In this document: piece by piece, positions 1-10,605 of the stretch
How the letters are laid out: every line of letters starts with the position of its first letter
Numbering within the stretch: position 1 is the stretch's first letter
From: Acidihalobacter aeolianus
Lineage (GTDB): Bacteria; Pseudomonadota; Gammaproteobacteria; DSM-5130; Acidihalobacteraceae
Direction of reading: 5' to 3'
Assembly: GCF_001753165.1 (NCBI RefSeq)
Contig: NZ_CP017448.1
Span: 329,183-393,182 of the forward strand
Length of the DNA: 64,000 nucleotides
Translations under genes and position numbers: made by a program
The notes under the pieces: model-generated
What the model was told of the DNA's origin: nothing
Seen by the model: the letters and a program-made list of their open reading frames with translations, nothing else
Databases searched by the model: none

Positions 1-776
1 GAGGCTACACCTTCCACATCGGCAAGTTGAGCGGATTCCCCGTGGTGGCCTGCGTGCAGCCGGTCGACGGTGATGCGACGCGGGCGCTGGTGGCGCAGAA
101 GATGATGGATACCTTCCCGATGCGCGCGATGATCTATGCGGGAACCTCGGGCTCGCATCTCAAGCGCCTTCGCATCGGCGACGTGCTGATTGCGCGCCGG
201 GTAGTGGATTTCGGCAATTACATCACGACGCGCTCGGGCAAGATTGTCCCCGGAGAATTCCACGATACGGAATCGAATGCTGCGGGCAGCGGTGCGATGA
301 TGTACCTCTACACCAGCGTGCCGCTGTCGGATCTCGCCTACCGCGCAGCGGTGGCGATGAAGCTCGAGACACCTGCCTGGATGAACCAGAACGGCAAGCC
401 GGGCAAGACCTACATCATGAACTACGGTACACAGGGCTCGTCGGCCATGTGGCTGCGCAGCCCCAAGGCGATTCGCGAGAGTGACAGGATATTCCATGAG
501 GCCGACGAGTCTGGCGGCTACGGTACGGCACTGGCCTCGCTGATCAACAAGGTGCCGTTCCTCGAACTGAACGTGATGTCGGACAACGCGTTGCAGGTGC
601 CGACGCAATTCGACGAATACTTCCGCAAGAGTTCGCTCTACGCGCAGAAGGTCTCCTATGAGATCGTGGTGAAGATGTTCGAAATGATGAAGGCCGAAGG
701 GGTCCCCTCTGGTCTAACGCAGTATCGGGACATGCGCCGGAACCCTTACCCAGCAACGCTGAAGTGGAATCATTGA
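1..776 (+). CDS. Nucleoside phosphorylase-superfamily protein, 5'-truncated by the window edge
   Basis: The reading frame is already open at the first bases (codons from position 3 read GYTFHIGK), so the gene starts before the window; about 258 codons are present, ending in a TGA. Stretches such as FPVVACVQPVDG, AGTSGSHLKRLRIGDV and IMNYGTQGSSAMWLRSP have the G-x-S/G-rich pattern and central beta strands of the PNP/UDP (purine/uridine phosphorylase, MTA/SAH nucleosidase) fold. Substrate cannot be deduced; longer periplasmic members of this superfamily exist, and the missing N-terminus would decide whether this one is exported. It stands alone, with a 376-base gap before the porin gene. Family call is moderate; specific function unknown. 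Confidence 0.6.
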   Translation, partial: GYTFHIGKLSGFPVVACVQPVDGDATRALVAQKMMDTFPMRAMIYAGTSGSHLKRLRIGDVLIARRVVDFGNYITTRSGKIVPGEFHDTESNAAGSGAMMYLYTSVPLSDLAYRAAVAMKLETPAWMNQNGKPGKTYIMNYGTQGSSAMWLRSPKAIRESDRIFHEADESGGYGTALASLINKVPFLELNVMSDNALQVPTQFDEYFRKSSLYAQKVSYEIVVKMFEMMKAEGVPSGLTQYRDMRRNPYPATLKWNH

Positions 777-1152
777 TTTCGAGTGTTGTGGGGATGCGAC
801 AGTAGGCATAGGCAAACGTCCCTCGTTTTCCCACCCGATCTTGGGGTGGCATGGGTCGTGGTAGTCGCAAGGTGAATTGATAAGTTATATCGATTGATTG
901 ATATTAGTAAAAATTAATAGTTATTTGTAATCGTTAGGCGCACATAATAAGTGCGTTGTGCAATTTTATGCTCAAGAATGGTGCGTTTCGCTCATCTAGT
1001 ACCAGTATTTTGTAAAGAAACTCCCTGTTTAATCTGACTGTCATTAAAGCAATGCGCGTGGCACGTTAACTGCAAACGCGCATTGCCGTGTGTTTTTGAT
1101 CGCACACTGTCTGTTTTTTGTGACATTCGTGTCAGTTATCGGGAGTGTAGAT
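777..1152. other. Intergenic region before the porin gene
   Basis: No convincing gene. From about 880 to 1080 the sequence turns clearly AT-rich compared with its surroundings (runs such as attagtaaaaattaatag), as expected for a promoter/upstream activating region of a strongly expressed porin. I could not assign a specific operator. A weak frame overlapping 1090-1152 is only the in-frame upstream extension of the porin gene. Confidence 0.5.
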
Positions 1153-2286
1153 ATGAGCCTGAAGAAACGTTTTCAGCCGAGCAAGTTGATGATCGCGCTG
1201 AGTGCGGGCGTGGCGATGGCGGGTGTGGCCGGAATGGCCAAGGCGGCGCCGTCTGCGACCATCTATGGGATGGTCGGAGTTGTCGGTACTTACAATACCG
1301 CGACCGTCAATGGTGAAAAGTCGACCTATGGCATTCAGAACAATATCAGCCAGGTCGGCGTCAAGGGCGATCTGGGCGAAGCCGGGGGCACGAAGTTCAT
1401 TTACAACTACGACATGCTGGTCGATCCGACGACGGAGTCCGGTTCGCCCTCGACTTACTGGGCTTATCTGGGAGCCACCGGGCCGTGGGGTACGTTAAAG
1501 GTCGGACGTCTGGAGTCCACATATTTCAATGATGTGGTACTACCGTTCACGCCGTTCTGGTGGATGTATCCCACAGTAGTTGCCAATTTCGAGCAGGACA
1601 AGGCGGTGTCCTATGTATCGCCATCATTGGACGGGCTGACGTTGTCTGTGGAAGGTTTCAACATCGGCAAGGGCTCGTCGACGGCTAGCAAATCCACGGG
1701 CAATTATGGCTTTTCCGGTACCTACACCACGGGGGCATTCAGCGTCGGTGCCGGCTTCGAGTCATTCTCCAAATACGGAGATGGTTCGACGGCCTATAGT
1801 CCGTCGCCCTCGCAAACGGTCTGGCTGACACCGGTGAACGAGTACTCAGGTGTCTTGCTCAAGAGCAAGGCGGGGTTGCGTGGGACTTATAGTTCGGGTC
1901 CGGTAAGTGTCAGTCTGGGTGTGTTCGGTTTCAAGCCGACCTCGATGCTACTTGGGGCAACGCAGAATACCCATGAAATCTATACCTACATGGCAACGGG
2001 TAGTTACGCATTCACCCCGAAGTGGACGGTCATGGGTAATTTGTCGACGACCACCCAAGGTACCAGTGGCACACTGCCGCGCACCCGCGGGACGCTGGTT
2101 ACACTGAGTCTCGCCTACACGCCGATCAGCAGTGTGGCGCTGTACGCCGAGTATCAGTATGCCGACAAAAAGGCAGTGGAGAGCGGACTCGACAGTGATG
2201 TCCTGGACGCCGCATACACTTCCGTAAGCGTACCTGGTACGAAAGCGGCCAGCCAGTTCGTGCTTGGAGGCACTTATAGCTTCTAA
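1153..2286 (+). CDS. Outer-membrane porin (Gram-negative general porin family)
   Basis: A 377-residue trimeric-porin-type protein for passive diffusion across the outer membrane. The N-terminus is a classical signal peptide (basic MSLKKRF, hydrophobic core, AKA|APS cleavage site), followed by SATIYGMVGVVG, the first beta strand typical of this family, and alternating aromatic/small-residue strands. It ends in the terminal Phe (GGTYSF) needed for BAM-dependent assembly. An in-frame ATG 63 bases upstream would bury the signal peptide, so I start at 1153, which has gggag eight bases upstream. A strong terminator follows immediately, so it is monocistronic. Solute specificity cannot be read from sequence. 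Confidence 0.88.
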   Translation: MSLKKRFQPSKLMIALSAGVAMAGVAGMAKAAPSATIYGMVGVVGTYNTATVNGEKSTYGIQNNISQVGVKGDLGEAGGTKFIYNYDMLVDPTTESGSPSTYWAYLGATGPWGTLKVGRLESTYFNDVVLPFTPFWWMYPTVVANFEQDKAVSYVSPSLDGLTLSVEGFNIGKGSSTASKSTGNYGFSGTYTTGAFSVGAGFESFSKYGDGSTAYSPSPSQTVWLTPVNEYSGVLLKSKAGLRGTYSSGPVSVSLGVFGFKPTSMLLGATQNTHEIYTYMATGSYAFTPKWTVMGNLSTTTQGTSGTLPRTRGTLVTLSLAYTPISSVALYAEYQYADKKAVESGLDSDVLDAAYTSVSVPGTKAASQFVLGGTYSF

Positions 2287-2316
2287 AGCAGAAACGCAGT
2301 TATCCATGACTCCTTA

Positions 2317-2344
2317 TCCGGGCCTGAGTGCCCGGATTTTTTTT
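2317..2344 (+). terminator. Rho-independent terminator of the porin gene
   Basis: Perfect 7-bp stem tccgggc/gcccgga (2317-2323 with 2330-2336), six-base loop, followed directly by eight T residues (2337-2344). It sits 30 bases after the porin stop codon. Confidence 0.93.
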
Positions 2345-2400
2345 GCACGCAATATTGGCAAGGCAATTAACCGATATACGGCTATCGACGTACCCAACGC

Positions 2401-2428
2401 GCACCATGATGGTGCATTGTTATGGTGC
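2401..2428 (+). promoter_or_regulatory. NtrC-type binding sites upstream of glnK-amtB
   Basis: Positions 2401-2415 read GCACC-ATGAT-GGTGC, a perfect 5-5-5 dyad matching the NtrC enhancer consensus. A second, overlapping imperfect copy, GCATT-GTTAT-GGTGC, lies at 2414-2428. They are 65-90 bases upstream of the sigma54 element at 2490, the usual enhancer distance. Direct sequence match; binding itself is inferred. Confidence 0.8.
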
Positions 2429-2446
2429 GCGCGTTGTCGGATTTGA

Positions 2447-2920
<474 letters not shown>

Positions 2921-2952
2921 ATAAAGACGAAATCAAGATGAGGAAATTGTCA

Positions 2953-4269
2953 ATGAAATCAAAGCACGCATTGGGAGCGATCGGGGGGCTGGCCGGCCTG
3001 TTGGGGATGTGGCTAGTCCCGGGGCTGGCAATGGCTGCGGACGCTCCGCCGAAGATCAACTCCGGCGATACCGCCTGGATGCTGACCTCCACCGCACTCG
3101 TTCTGATGATGACCATTCCTGGTGTGGCCCTGTTCTACGGCGGCATGGTGCGCAAGAAGAACCTGATCTCGGTGGCGGCCAAGACCTTTGCCGTGACCTG
3201 CCTGATCACCGCCGTCTGGACCATCATCGGCTATTCCCTGGCCTTTACCTCCGGTAGCGGTTTCATCGGTGGCATGAGCCGCTTCTTCCTGAGTGGCATG
3301 GGCTACGGCGCGATGAGCGGAACGATCCCGGAATCGGTCTTCATGACCTTCCAGATGACCTTCGCGATCATCACCCCGGCGCTGGTCATCGGCTCGATCG
3401 TTGAGCGCATGAAGTTCTCCGCCATGCTGTGGTTCCTTGGCCTGTGGTCGGTGCTGGTCTACTCGCCGATTGCGCACATGGTCTGGGGGCCGGGCGGCTG
3501 GCTCGGCGGTGACGGTGTGCTGGACTTCGCGGGCGGCACCGTGGTGCACATCAACGCGGGTGTGGCCGGTCTGGTCGCGGCGCTGGTGCTCGGCAAGCGC
3601 AAGGGCTACGGCAAGGAGGCAATGCCTCCGGTGAACGTGGTATTCACCATGGCCGGTGCGGCCCTGCTGTGGGTCGGCTGGTTCGGTTTCAACGCCGGTT
3701 CCGCCGTGGCTGCCAACGGTACTGCGGGTATGGCCATGGCCGTGACCCAGATCGCTACCGGCATCGCGGCGCTGGCGTGGATGTTCGCCGAATGGGCCGC
3801 GCGCGGCAAACCCACTCTGCTGGGCATGAGTTCGGGTGCGGTGGCTGGCCTCGTGGCGATCACCCCGGCCTCTGGCTTCGTCGGTCCGACCGGTGCCATT
3901 GTCATCGGCATTGCGGCTGGCGTGCTCTGTTTCTGGGCCTCGGTTTACCTGAAGAACATGATCGGCTACGACGATTCGCTTGACGCCTTCGGCGTGCATG
4001 CCATCGGCGGTATCGTTGGTGCGCTCCTAACCGGCATCTTCGCGGCCAAGATGTTTGGCGGTGCGGGCCTGTCCGGAAATGCGGGTGGCAGCATCATGCA
4101 CCAGCTCGGCATCCAGGGCTTCGGTGTGATGGTGACCATCGTCTACGATGCGATCATGACCTTCATCATCATCAAGGTCATCGACGTGATCATGGGTATC
4201 CGTGTGTCGGAAGAGGCCGAGGTCGAGGGTCTCGACGTCTCCTCGCACGGCGAGCAGGTCTACGAATAA
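2953..4269 (+). CDS. amtB: Ammonium transporter AmtB
   Basis: A 438-residue inner-membrane ammonium channel. After a signal-like segment (cleavage near AMA|ADAPP) come NSGDTAWMLTSTALVLMMTI, ALFYGGMVRKKN and about eleven membrane helices. The pore histidines lie in VVHINAG and DAFGVHAIGG. The C-terminal tail (VSEEAEVEGLDVSSHGEQVYE) is where GlnK docks. I prefer the ATG at 2953 over the one at 2938 because AGGA sits eight bases upstream of it. It is co-transcribed with glnK and closed by a very strong terminator. Confidence 0.95.
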   Translation: MKSKHALGAIGGLAGLLGMWLVPGLAMAADAPPKINSGDTAWMLTSTALVLMMTIPGVALFYGGMVRKKNLISVAAKTFAVTCLITAVWTIIGYSLAFTSGSGFIGGMSRFFLSGMGYGAMSGTIPESVFMTFQMTFAIITPALVIGSIVERMKFSAMLWFLGLWSVLVYSPIAHMVWGPGGWLGGDGVLDFAGGTVVHINAGVAGLVAALVLGKRKGYGKEAMPPVNVVFTMAGAALLWVGWFGFNAGSAVAANGTAGMAMAVTQIATGIAALAWMFAEWAARGKPTLLGMSSGAVAGLVAITPASGFVGPTGAIVIGIAAGVLCFWASVYLKNMIGYDDSLDAFGVHAIGGIVGALLTGIFAAKMFGGAGLSGNAGGSIMHQLGIQGFGVMVTIVYDAIMTFIIIKVIDVIMGIRVSEEAEVEGLDVSSHGEQVYE

Positions 4270-4293
4270 CAATCCACGATTGTGATTCGTTGG

Positions 4294-4322
4294 AACGGGC
4301 GCTTCGGCGCCCGTTCTTTTTT
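4294..4322 (+). terminator. Rho-independent terminator of glnK-amtB
   Basis: Perfect 9-bp stem aacgggcgc/gcgcccgtt (4294-4302 with 4307-4315) capped by a stable TTCG tetraloop, followed by ctttttt. It lies 24 bases after the amtB stop. Confidence 0.93.
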
Positions 4323-4375
4323 ATCCGGTCGTCGGACTCGAAACATGGCCGCGATCCCCGCATAATCCCCGCCCC

Positions 4376-5017
4376 ATGAAACCCTCCGCTTCGAGTCCAG
4401 CTGCCTCATATGAGATGCCGCGTCTGAGCGTGGAGAGCCTGCGTACGTCTGTCTCAGGGCCCTGGACGCTTCAGCTTGCGGCTGGCGAGTGCGTTGTCGT
4501 GACCGGTCCATCGGGCAGCGGCAAGTCGCTGCTGCTGCGTGCGATATGCGATCTCGATCCGTCTACGGGAGCGGTTGCTCTCGATGCGCGCCGGCGTGAG
4601 GAATTTACGCCACGTGAATGGCGCCGCTCGGTGGGCCTGCTACCGGCGGAACCGGCCTGGTGGGCAGAGACGGTGGGCGAGCACTTCCCAGCAGGTGCCG
4701 AGGAGGTGCTCAAGGCCCTGGGTTTCGATGAGGATGTGCTCGGCTGGCAGGTGGCGCGAGCCTCGAGCGGGGAACGCCAGCGTCTGGCTTTGGCGCGCCT
4801 GTTGCAGTTGCAGCCGCGGGTGCTCCTGCTCGACGAGCCGACCGCAAATCTTGATGCCGGTAATCGTGCGCGCGTCGAGTCGGTGGTGCGCGATTACCTG
4901 GCCAGCCGCGCTGCTGCGGCGCTGTGGGTTACCCACGACGCGGAACAGGCTGTCCGCATCGGCGATCGCGAACTGGTCATGCAGGCCGGCCGTCTGGAGG
5001 ATGCCGCATGCACCTGA
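4376..5017 (+). CDS. ABC transporter ATP-binding protein, FetA/YbbL-like
   Basis: A short 213-residue ABC ATPase with Walker A GPSGSGKS, signature SSGERQRLALARL, Walker B VLLLDEPTANLD and an H-loop in WVTHDAEQ. The partner is the membrane protein encoded next, whose start overlaps this stop by ten bases, so translation is probably coupled. ATPase plus UPF0014 permease is the FetAB pair, linked in E. coli to iron export and peroxide resistance. The substrate here is inferred from that pairing; no metal-responsive operator is evident between the amtB terminator and this gene. Confidence 0.82.
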   Translation: MKPSASSPAASYEMPRLSVESLRTSVSGPWTLQLAAGECVVVTGPSGSGKSLLLRAICDLDPSTGAVALDARRREEFTPREWRRSVGLLPAEPAWWAETVGEHFPAGAEEVLKALGFDEDVLGWQVARASSGERQRLALARLLQLQPRVLLLDEPTANLDAGNRARVESVVRDYLASRAAAALWVTHDAEQAVRIGDRELVMQAGRLEDAACT

Positions 5018-5802
5018 TCGCGCTGACGCCTTTCGAACTGGGATTGGCCGCACTGCTGATTCTTGCGCTTGCGGGCCTCAGCCTCGCCCTCAGCCTGGGG
5101 CTGTCGAAGACACTGCTGATCGCAGCGGTGCGCACCACGTTACAACTCTGGCTGGTCGGACTAGTGCTCAAGACCCTGTTCGCCTACGCGAGTCCGCTGT
5201 GGATCGGCCTGCTCGCTGCCTTCATGCTGCTGGTCGCCGGGCGAGAGGTGATGGCCCGGCAGCAGCGCCGTTTCCGGGGCGGCTGGGGCTACGGCGTGGG
5301 CGCGATCGCGCTGACGGTGCCGTCGCTGTCGATCATCCTGCTGACCCTGCTGGTGATTCTGCGGCCCGAGCCGTGGTACGCCCCGCAATACGCCATCCCG
5401 CTGCTAGGCATGCTGATCGGGAACTCGATGACGGGTGCCGCCATCGGCCTCGACCGGCTGACGCAGACCGCCTGGCGCCAGCGCGCGGCGATCGAGGCGC
5501 GGCTGATGCTCGGCCAGCGCTGGGACGAGGCGATGAGCGACATTCGCCGCGAATCGGCGCGCGCCGGCCTGATTCCGATCATCAATTCGATGGCCGCCGC
5601 CGGCGTGGTCAGCCTGCCCGGCATGATGACCGGCCAGATCCTGGCGGGTGCGCCGCCGACCGAGGCAGTGCGCTATCAGATCCTGATCATGTTCCTGATC
5701 GCCGCCAACACCGGTTTTGCCGCGCTCGGCGGCGTCTGGTTCGGCTCGCGCCGACTGTTCGACGAGCGCGAAAGACTGCGTCTGGACCGGCTGAAATCCT
5801 GA
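5008..5802 (+). CDS. ABC transporter permease, FetB/UPF0014 family
   Basis: A 264-residue membrane protein matching the FetB/YbbM family in length and features: TTLQLWLVGLVLK in the second helix, IGNSMTGAAIGLDRL, and the conserved SMAAAGVVSLPGMMTGQIL near the C-terminus. Six to seven membrane helices. The frame is open further upstream, but the ATG at 5008 inside the end of the ATPase gene fits the family. It is expected to form an export complex with the preceding ATPase. Confidence 0.86.
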   Translation: MHLIALTPFELGLAALLILALAGLSLALSLGLSKTLLIAAVRTTLQLWLVGLVLKTLFAYASPLWIGLLAAFMLLVAGREVMARQQRRFRGGWGYGVGAIALTVPSLSIILLTLLVILRPEPWYAPQYAIPLLGMLIGNSMTGAAIGLDRLTQTAWRQRAAIEARLMLGQRWDEAMSDIRRESARAGLIPIINSMAAAGVVSLPGMMTGQILAGAPPTEAVRYQILIMFLIAANTGFAALGGVWFGSRRLFDERERLRLDRLKS

Positions 5803-5864
5803 TCTCTGCCCATTTGTGCGCAGCGGCGACATACTGCACGGGAATCGGGTCAAGGGGGTGGGGC

Positions 5865-6440
5865 ATGCGTACGAGCCGGATGGAAGCGTTCAGCGATGGC
5901 GTGATGGCGATCATCATCACCATCATGGTGCTGGAAATGAAGGTGCCGCACGGCGAACAGATGGAGGCCCTGCGACCGTTGCTGCCGGTACTGCTGAGCT
6001 ATGTGCTCAGCTTTGTCTATATCGGCATCTATTGGAACAACCATCACCATCTGCTGCACGCGACCGAGCGCATCGGCGGTGGGGTCCTGTGGGCGAACCT
6101 GCACCTGTTGTTTTGGCTCTCGCTGTTTCCCTTCGTGACCGGTTGGATGGGCGAGAACCACTTTGCGGCGGCGCCGACGGCGCTGTACGGCGGCGTGCTG
6201 CTGATGGTGGCGGTGGCGTACTGGGTGCTAGTGAACCGCATCGTCGCCGCCGACGGCGTGGATTCGCGGCTCGCGCGCGCCATCGGCAGCGACGGCAAGG
6301 GCAAGCTGTCGGTGCTGCTGTATGCCTGCGCCATACCTGCGGCCATTTACTTGCCCTGGCTTGCGCAGGCGGTTTATATCGCGGTTGCCGCGATGTGGCT
6401 GATCCCGGACCGAAGGATCGAGCGGCAGCTTACCGATTGA
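5865..6440 (+). CDS. TMEM175/DUF1211-family membrane protein (putative potassium channel)
   Basis: A 191-residue integral membrane protein. The N-terminal RMEAFSDGVMAIIITIMVLE carries the R-x-x-x-FSDGV-x-AI signature of the TMEM175 family, followed by YIGIYWNNHHHLLHAT and further helices to about six in total. Bacterial members conduct K+, although few have been studied. It follows fetB by 62 bases with its own gggggtgg-type ribosome site and converges on the arsenic operon. Family call is firm, physiological role open. Confidence 0.8.
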   Translation: MRTSRMEAFSDGVMAIIITIMVLEMKVPHGEQMEALRPLLPVLLSYVLSFVYIGIYWNNHHHLLHATERIGGGVLWANLHLLFWLSLFPFVTGWMGENHFAAAPTALYGGVLLMVAVAYWVLVNRIVAADGVDSRLARAIGSDGKGKLSVLLYACAIPAAIYLPWLAQAVYIAVAAMWLIPDRRIERQLTD

Positions 6441-6446
6441 GCCGCA

Positions 6447-7355
<909 letters not shown>

Positions 7356-7369
7356 TGCGGGAACTCCGT

Positions 7370-8683
7370 TCAGGAATGGCCGGCCAGCGGCAGCCAGGCC
7401 GCCAGCGCGAGCAGGGTGACGAGCAGGACCGGCGGGGTGATGACCAGCCCGACCTTCATGTACTGACCCCAGGTGATGGTCTCGCCCTTGCGTGCGAGCA
7501 CGTGCAGCCAGAGCAGGGTGGCGAGGCTGCCGATAGGGGTGAACTTGGGCCCTAGGTCGCAGCCGATCACGTTGGCGTAGATCATCGCTTCGCGTGCGGC
7601 GGCGCTGATCCCATGGCTTTGGTTGATGGCGAGCGCGCCGACCAGCACGCTCGGCATGTTGTTCATCACCGATGACAGTACGGCGCTGAGAAAGCCGGTG
7701 CCGAACGCCGCCACGGTCGGCCCGTGCCCGCCGAGCCATTCGAGCGCCTGGGCCAGATAGGCGGTGAGTCCGGCGTTGCGCAGGCCGTAGACCACGAGAT
7801 ACATGCCCAAGCTGAAGATCACGATCTGCCAGGGGGCTTCCTTGACCACCTTGCGCACGGGAATCACGCCGCCGCGCCCGCCCTGGTGCCAGCGTCCGGC
7901 AAGCCCGAGCAGGATCAGCGCGCCCGCGCCGGTGACCACGGAGACGGGAACGCCGAACTGCGCGGTCACGAAATAGGCCGCGAGCAGCACCGCGAGCAGC
8001 GGGAAGCTGGCGCGGAACACCAGCGGATCGCGGATCGCGTGGGCGGGGGCTTCCAGGCCCTCGAGGGCGTAGCGCGCCGGCAGGTCGCGGCGGAAATACA
8101 GCCACAAAACGACCAGCGTCGCTGCGAGCGCGGCGAGGTCCACGGGTATCATCACCCGCGCGTAATGGTCGAAGGGGATGGCGAAGTAATTCGCGCTGAC
8201 GATGTTGACCAGATTCGAGATGATCAGCGGCAGGCTGGTGGTATCGGCCACGAAACCGGTGCCGATCACGAAGGCCAGCGCGCCGGCCGGGTTGAAGCCC
8301 AGGCGCAGCAGGATGGCGAGCACGATCGGGGTGAGCAGCAAGGCGGCGCCGTCGTTCGCGAAGAAGGCCGCGATCAGCGCGCCGAGCAGAATGACGAGCG
8401 GGAACAGTCGCTTGCCGCTGCCGCCGCCCCAGCGTGCGACATGTAGCGCCGCCCAGTGGAAGAAGCCGGCCTCGTCCAGGGTCAGCGAGATGATGATCAG
8501 GCCGACGAAGGTGAAGGTCGCGTCCCACACGATATGCCAGACTATCGGGATGTCGTGCAGCGTGATCACGCCGGTGGCCAGCGCCAGCAGCGCGCCACCC
8601 GCGGCGCTCCAGCCGATGCCGAGTCCCCGCGGCTGCCAGATGACGAAGACGAGGGTGATCAGAAAGATCGCGAGGGCTAACAT
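7370..8683 (-). CDS. arsB: Arsenite efflux permease ArsB (ArsB/NhaD family)
   Basis: A 437-residue inner-membrane permease with about 11-12 helices. Family landmarks include [50 protein letters not shown] and [20 protein letters not shown]. It extrudes As(III) formed by the reductase encoded immediately downstream. It is divergent from arsR across a short region holding an ArsR-like palindrome, and no arsA or arsD accompanies it. Confidence 0.92.
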   Translation of the reverse strand: MLALAIFLITLVFVIWQPRGLGIGWSAAGGALLALATGVITLHDIPIVWHIVWDATFTFVGLIIISLTLDEAGFFHWAALHVARWGGGSGKRLFPLVILLGALIAAFFANDGAALLLTPIVLAILLRLGFNPAGALAFVIGTGFVADTTSLPLIISNLVNIVSANYFAIPFDHYARVMIPVDLAALAATLVVLWLYFRRDLPARYALEGLEAPAHAIRDPLVFRASFPLLAVLLAAYFVTAQFGVPVSVVTGAGALILLGLAGRWHQGGRGGVIPVRKVVKEAPWQIVIFSLGMYLVVYGLRNAGLTAYLAQALEWLGGHGPTVAAFGTGFLSAVLSSVMNNMPSVLVGALAINQSHGISAAAREAMIYANVIGCDLGPKFTPIGSLATLLWLHVLARKGETITWGQYMKVGLVITPPVLLVTLLALAAWLPLAGHS

Positions 8684-8735
8684 GGGAAGACGTACCGCGT
8701 ATTAAGAACCGGCCGCAGTATAATTGTTTTCCCGT

Positions 8736-8757
8736 ATATATCAAATGACGGATATAT
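8736..8757. promoter_or_regulatory. Candidate ArsR operator between arsB and arsR
   Basis: An inverted repeat atatatc-N8-gatatat (arms 8736-8742 and 8751-8757) in the 81-base divergent region. AT-rich dyads of this sort are typical ArsR/SmtB sites. The right arm lies only seven bases before the arsR start codon, so binding would block both transcription units. Confidence 0.65.
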
Positions 8758-8764
8758 TGCCGAC

Positions 8765-9112
8765 ATGAACCCAGAACGCTTTTTCCGCGCCCTGTCCGAC
8801 CCTACCCGGCTGCGCTGCCTGTTGCTGCTGCAGCGCGCCGGCGAACTATGCGTATGCGAGTTGACCGAGGCGCTGGAGATGATGCAGCCGAAGATCTCGC
8901 GCCACCTGGCCAGCCTGCGCGAGGCCGGGGTGGTCAGCGACCGCCGCGACGGGCTGTGGGTGTTCTATCGGGTGCATCCGGATTTGCCGGCGTGGGCGCG
9001 CAAGGTGCTCGCGGAAACCCTCTCCGGGCTGGAGACCCAGGCCCCGTATGCACAGGATGCACAGCACTTGGCCGGCATGAGCGACCGCCTGCGCCAGTCC
9101 TGCGCGGGCTGA
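8765..9112 (+). CDS. arsR: Arsenic-responsive repressor ArsR
   Basis: A 115-residue winged-helix repressor. [15 protein letters not shown] starts the fold, and [23 protein letters not shown] is split here between the metal-site helix (ELCVCEL, the Cys-x-Cys As(III) sensor of ArsR) and the recognition helix (QPKISRHLA). The wing follows at [12 protein letters not shown]. As(III) binding releases it from the operator between arsB and arsR. A further Cys lies at the extreme C-terminus (RQSCAG). Confidence 0.93.
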   Translation: MNPERFFRALSDPTRLRCLLLLQRAGELCVCELTEALEMMQPKISRHLASLREAGVVSDRRDGLWVFYRVHPDLPAWARKVLAETLSGLETQAPYAQDAQHLAGMSDRLRQSCAG

Positions 9113-9133
9113 GACTCTGTAGATCCTGCCGGT

Positions 9134-9712
9134 TCAGAATTCTTCTGTGGTGTAGCGGAACGCGCGCAGGTTCGGGTTCGATCCTGCAGGCGGCAGGCCG
9201 GCCTTCTGCCTGAGCGCGGCGACGAAGTCCTGCGGGTCCGGCAGCTGCGCCCAGACACTGGGCAGGAAGGTTGCGCGATGCGGGCCATCCTCGATGATCA
9301 GGCCGTCGATGCCCGGACGCAGTGTGTCCGGCAGTGCGCGTGCCGCTTCGGCGGACAGGGCCTCGGGCGGCGAGAGTACGGAAATCTTGAGCTCGAGATC
9401 CGGCAGTTCGCCGGCCTCCAGCGGGACGAAGCGGGGGTCGCGGAAGGCGGCGGCGTAGGCCTGGTCGGCCACATCCTGCGCCAGCGGACGGCGGGCCTCC
9501 AGGGTGCCGATGCAGCCGCGTAGACGTCCCGAACGCTCCAGGGTGACGAAGGTTGCCCGCGGTTCGCGCAGCTTCGCCGGTAGCGTTCCGAGGCCGACGG
9601 CGAGCGGCGCGCCCTGCGTCAGCCCGTGGCGGATCGAGGCCGCGGCGATGTCGCGCAACCGCGCGCGTTCCTCCGGCGCGTAGGCCGCTTCAGGCGAAGG
9701 TCCAGGCGCCAT
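9134..9712 (-). CDS. amrA: AmmeMemoRadiSam system protein A (AMMECR1 domain)
   Basis: 192 residues. The AMMECR1 fold is recognisable from PRATFVTLERSGRLRGCIGT, with the family's LRGCIGT motif, followed by AYAAAFRDPRF and LELKISVLSPPE. The ATG at 9712 overlaps the end of the Memo gene by 23 bases; the frame open further upstream is only a shadow of that gene. Function is unsettled; the domain co-occurs with a Memo protein and a radical SAM enzyme, both encoded next door. Confidence 0.88.
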   Translation of the reverse strand: MAPGPSPEAAYAPEERARLRDIAAASIRHGLTQGAPLAVGLGTLPAKLREPRATFVTLERSGRLRGCIGTLEARRPLAQDVADQAYAAAFRDPRFVPLEAGELPDLELKISVLSPPEALSAEAARALPDTLRPGIDGLIIEDGPHRATFLPSVWAQLPDPQDFVAALRQKAGLPPAGSNPNLRAFRYTTEEF

Positions 9713-10514
9713 AGCCGACCACCCGGTCGCGCGGGCCGGCGGTGTCGCCGGAGTTGCGCAGGTCAAGGGTGTGCGCGTGCAGGCCGTGGCGTTGCGCGGC
9801 CAGCAGCAGGCCCTGCAGCGGGATGCGTCCGCAGGCCTGTTCGTAGCCGATCGCCTGAGGTGCGAGGCGTTCGATGGCCTGCGCGGTGAGCCGGTCGATG
9901 TGCCGGGCGTCGGCATAACCCAGATAGTGGCTGAGATCCGAGCTGATCACGAACAGGGTGCCCGGGTCGTCCCAGAAGGTCTCGATCAGGGCGGCGACTG
10001 CCTGCGGATCGGCGTCGCCCACGACCACGGGCAGCAGCCGGAAGTCGTCGCCCAGGACGGTCTGCAGAAAGGGCAGGTGCACCTCCAGACTATGTTCCTG
10101 CGCGTGAGCGAGATCGGATTCGATCACCTGGGGCAGCGTCAGCACTTGCTCGATGGCCTCGCGGTCAAGGCGGACGGAGCCGAGCGGGGTGCGAAAACTC
10201 GTCGTGCCGGGCACGGCCAGGCCGCGAAAGGTGACGCGATGCGACGGGCCGAGCAGTACCACCCGGCGCACGGGGGTGTCGCGGCGGCGCAGGCGCGCGT
10301 ACGCCGTGCCCGCAATGGGACCGGAGTAGACGTAGCCGGCATGCGGCACCACCAGCGCCCTGATGGGCAGGGTGCCGTCGGCGTCGTCGCCCGCCGCGAG
10401 GAAGGCCTCGACCTCGCGGCGAAGCTCGCCGGCGTCCGCAGGGTAAAACGTGCCGGCCACGGCCGGCGGTCGTTCTCCCTGGTTTTCCGGTATGCCATGA
10501 GTGTGTGTGGTCAT
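9690..10514 (-). CDS. amrB: AmmeMemoRadiSam system protein B (Memo family)
   Basis: 274 residues of the Memo family, related to class III aromatic-ring dioxygenases. Landmarks are VAGTFYPADAGELRR, VVPHAGYVYSGPIAGTAYA, LLGPSHRV, QEHSLEVHLPFLQ, SSDLSHYLGY and the C-terminal VVGYGAWTFA. The histidines of HAGY, SHRV, EHSLEVH and SDLSHY outline the iron-site pocket known in the family. The frame extends upstream, but MTTHTHG at 10514 leaves a normal N-terminus. It is divergent from the radical SAM gene by about 90 bases. Confidence 0.9.
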   Translation of the reverse strand: MTTHTHGIPENQGERPPAVAGTFYPADAGELRREVEAFLAAGDDADGTLPIRALVVPHAGYVYSGPIAGTAYARLRRRDTPVRRVVLLGPSHRVTFRGLAVPGTTSFRTPLGSVRLDREAIEQVLTLPQVIESDLAHAQEHSLEVHLPFLQTVLGDDFRLLPVVVGDADPQAVAALIETFWDDPGTLFVISSDLSHYLGYADARHIDRLTAQAIERLAPQAIGYEQACGRIPLQGLLLAAQRHGLHAHTLDLRNSGDTAGPRDRVVGYGAWTFA

Positions 10515-10605
10515 GTCGTACACGATGGGGGCGCCGGCGGCAGCTTTAAAGATCGCAGCAAGACCCCACGATGAGTGTGTGGATGATGGTCGGGAGTGAT
10601 GAATC

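Noticed and set aside
9165-9186. T-arm-like ggttcgatcctgc near the 3' end of amrA
   Set aside because: It lies in the coding sequence of a conserved protein and no cloverleaf can be built.
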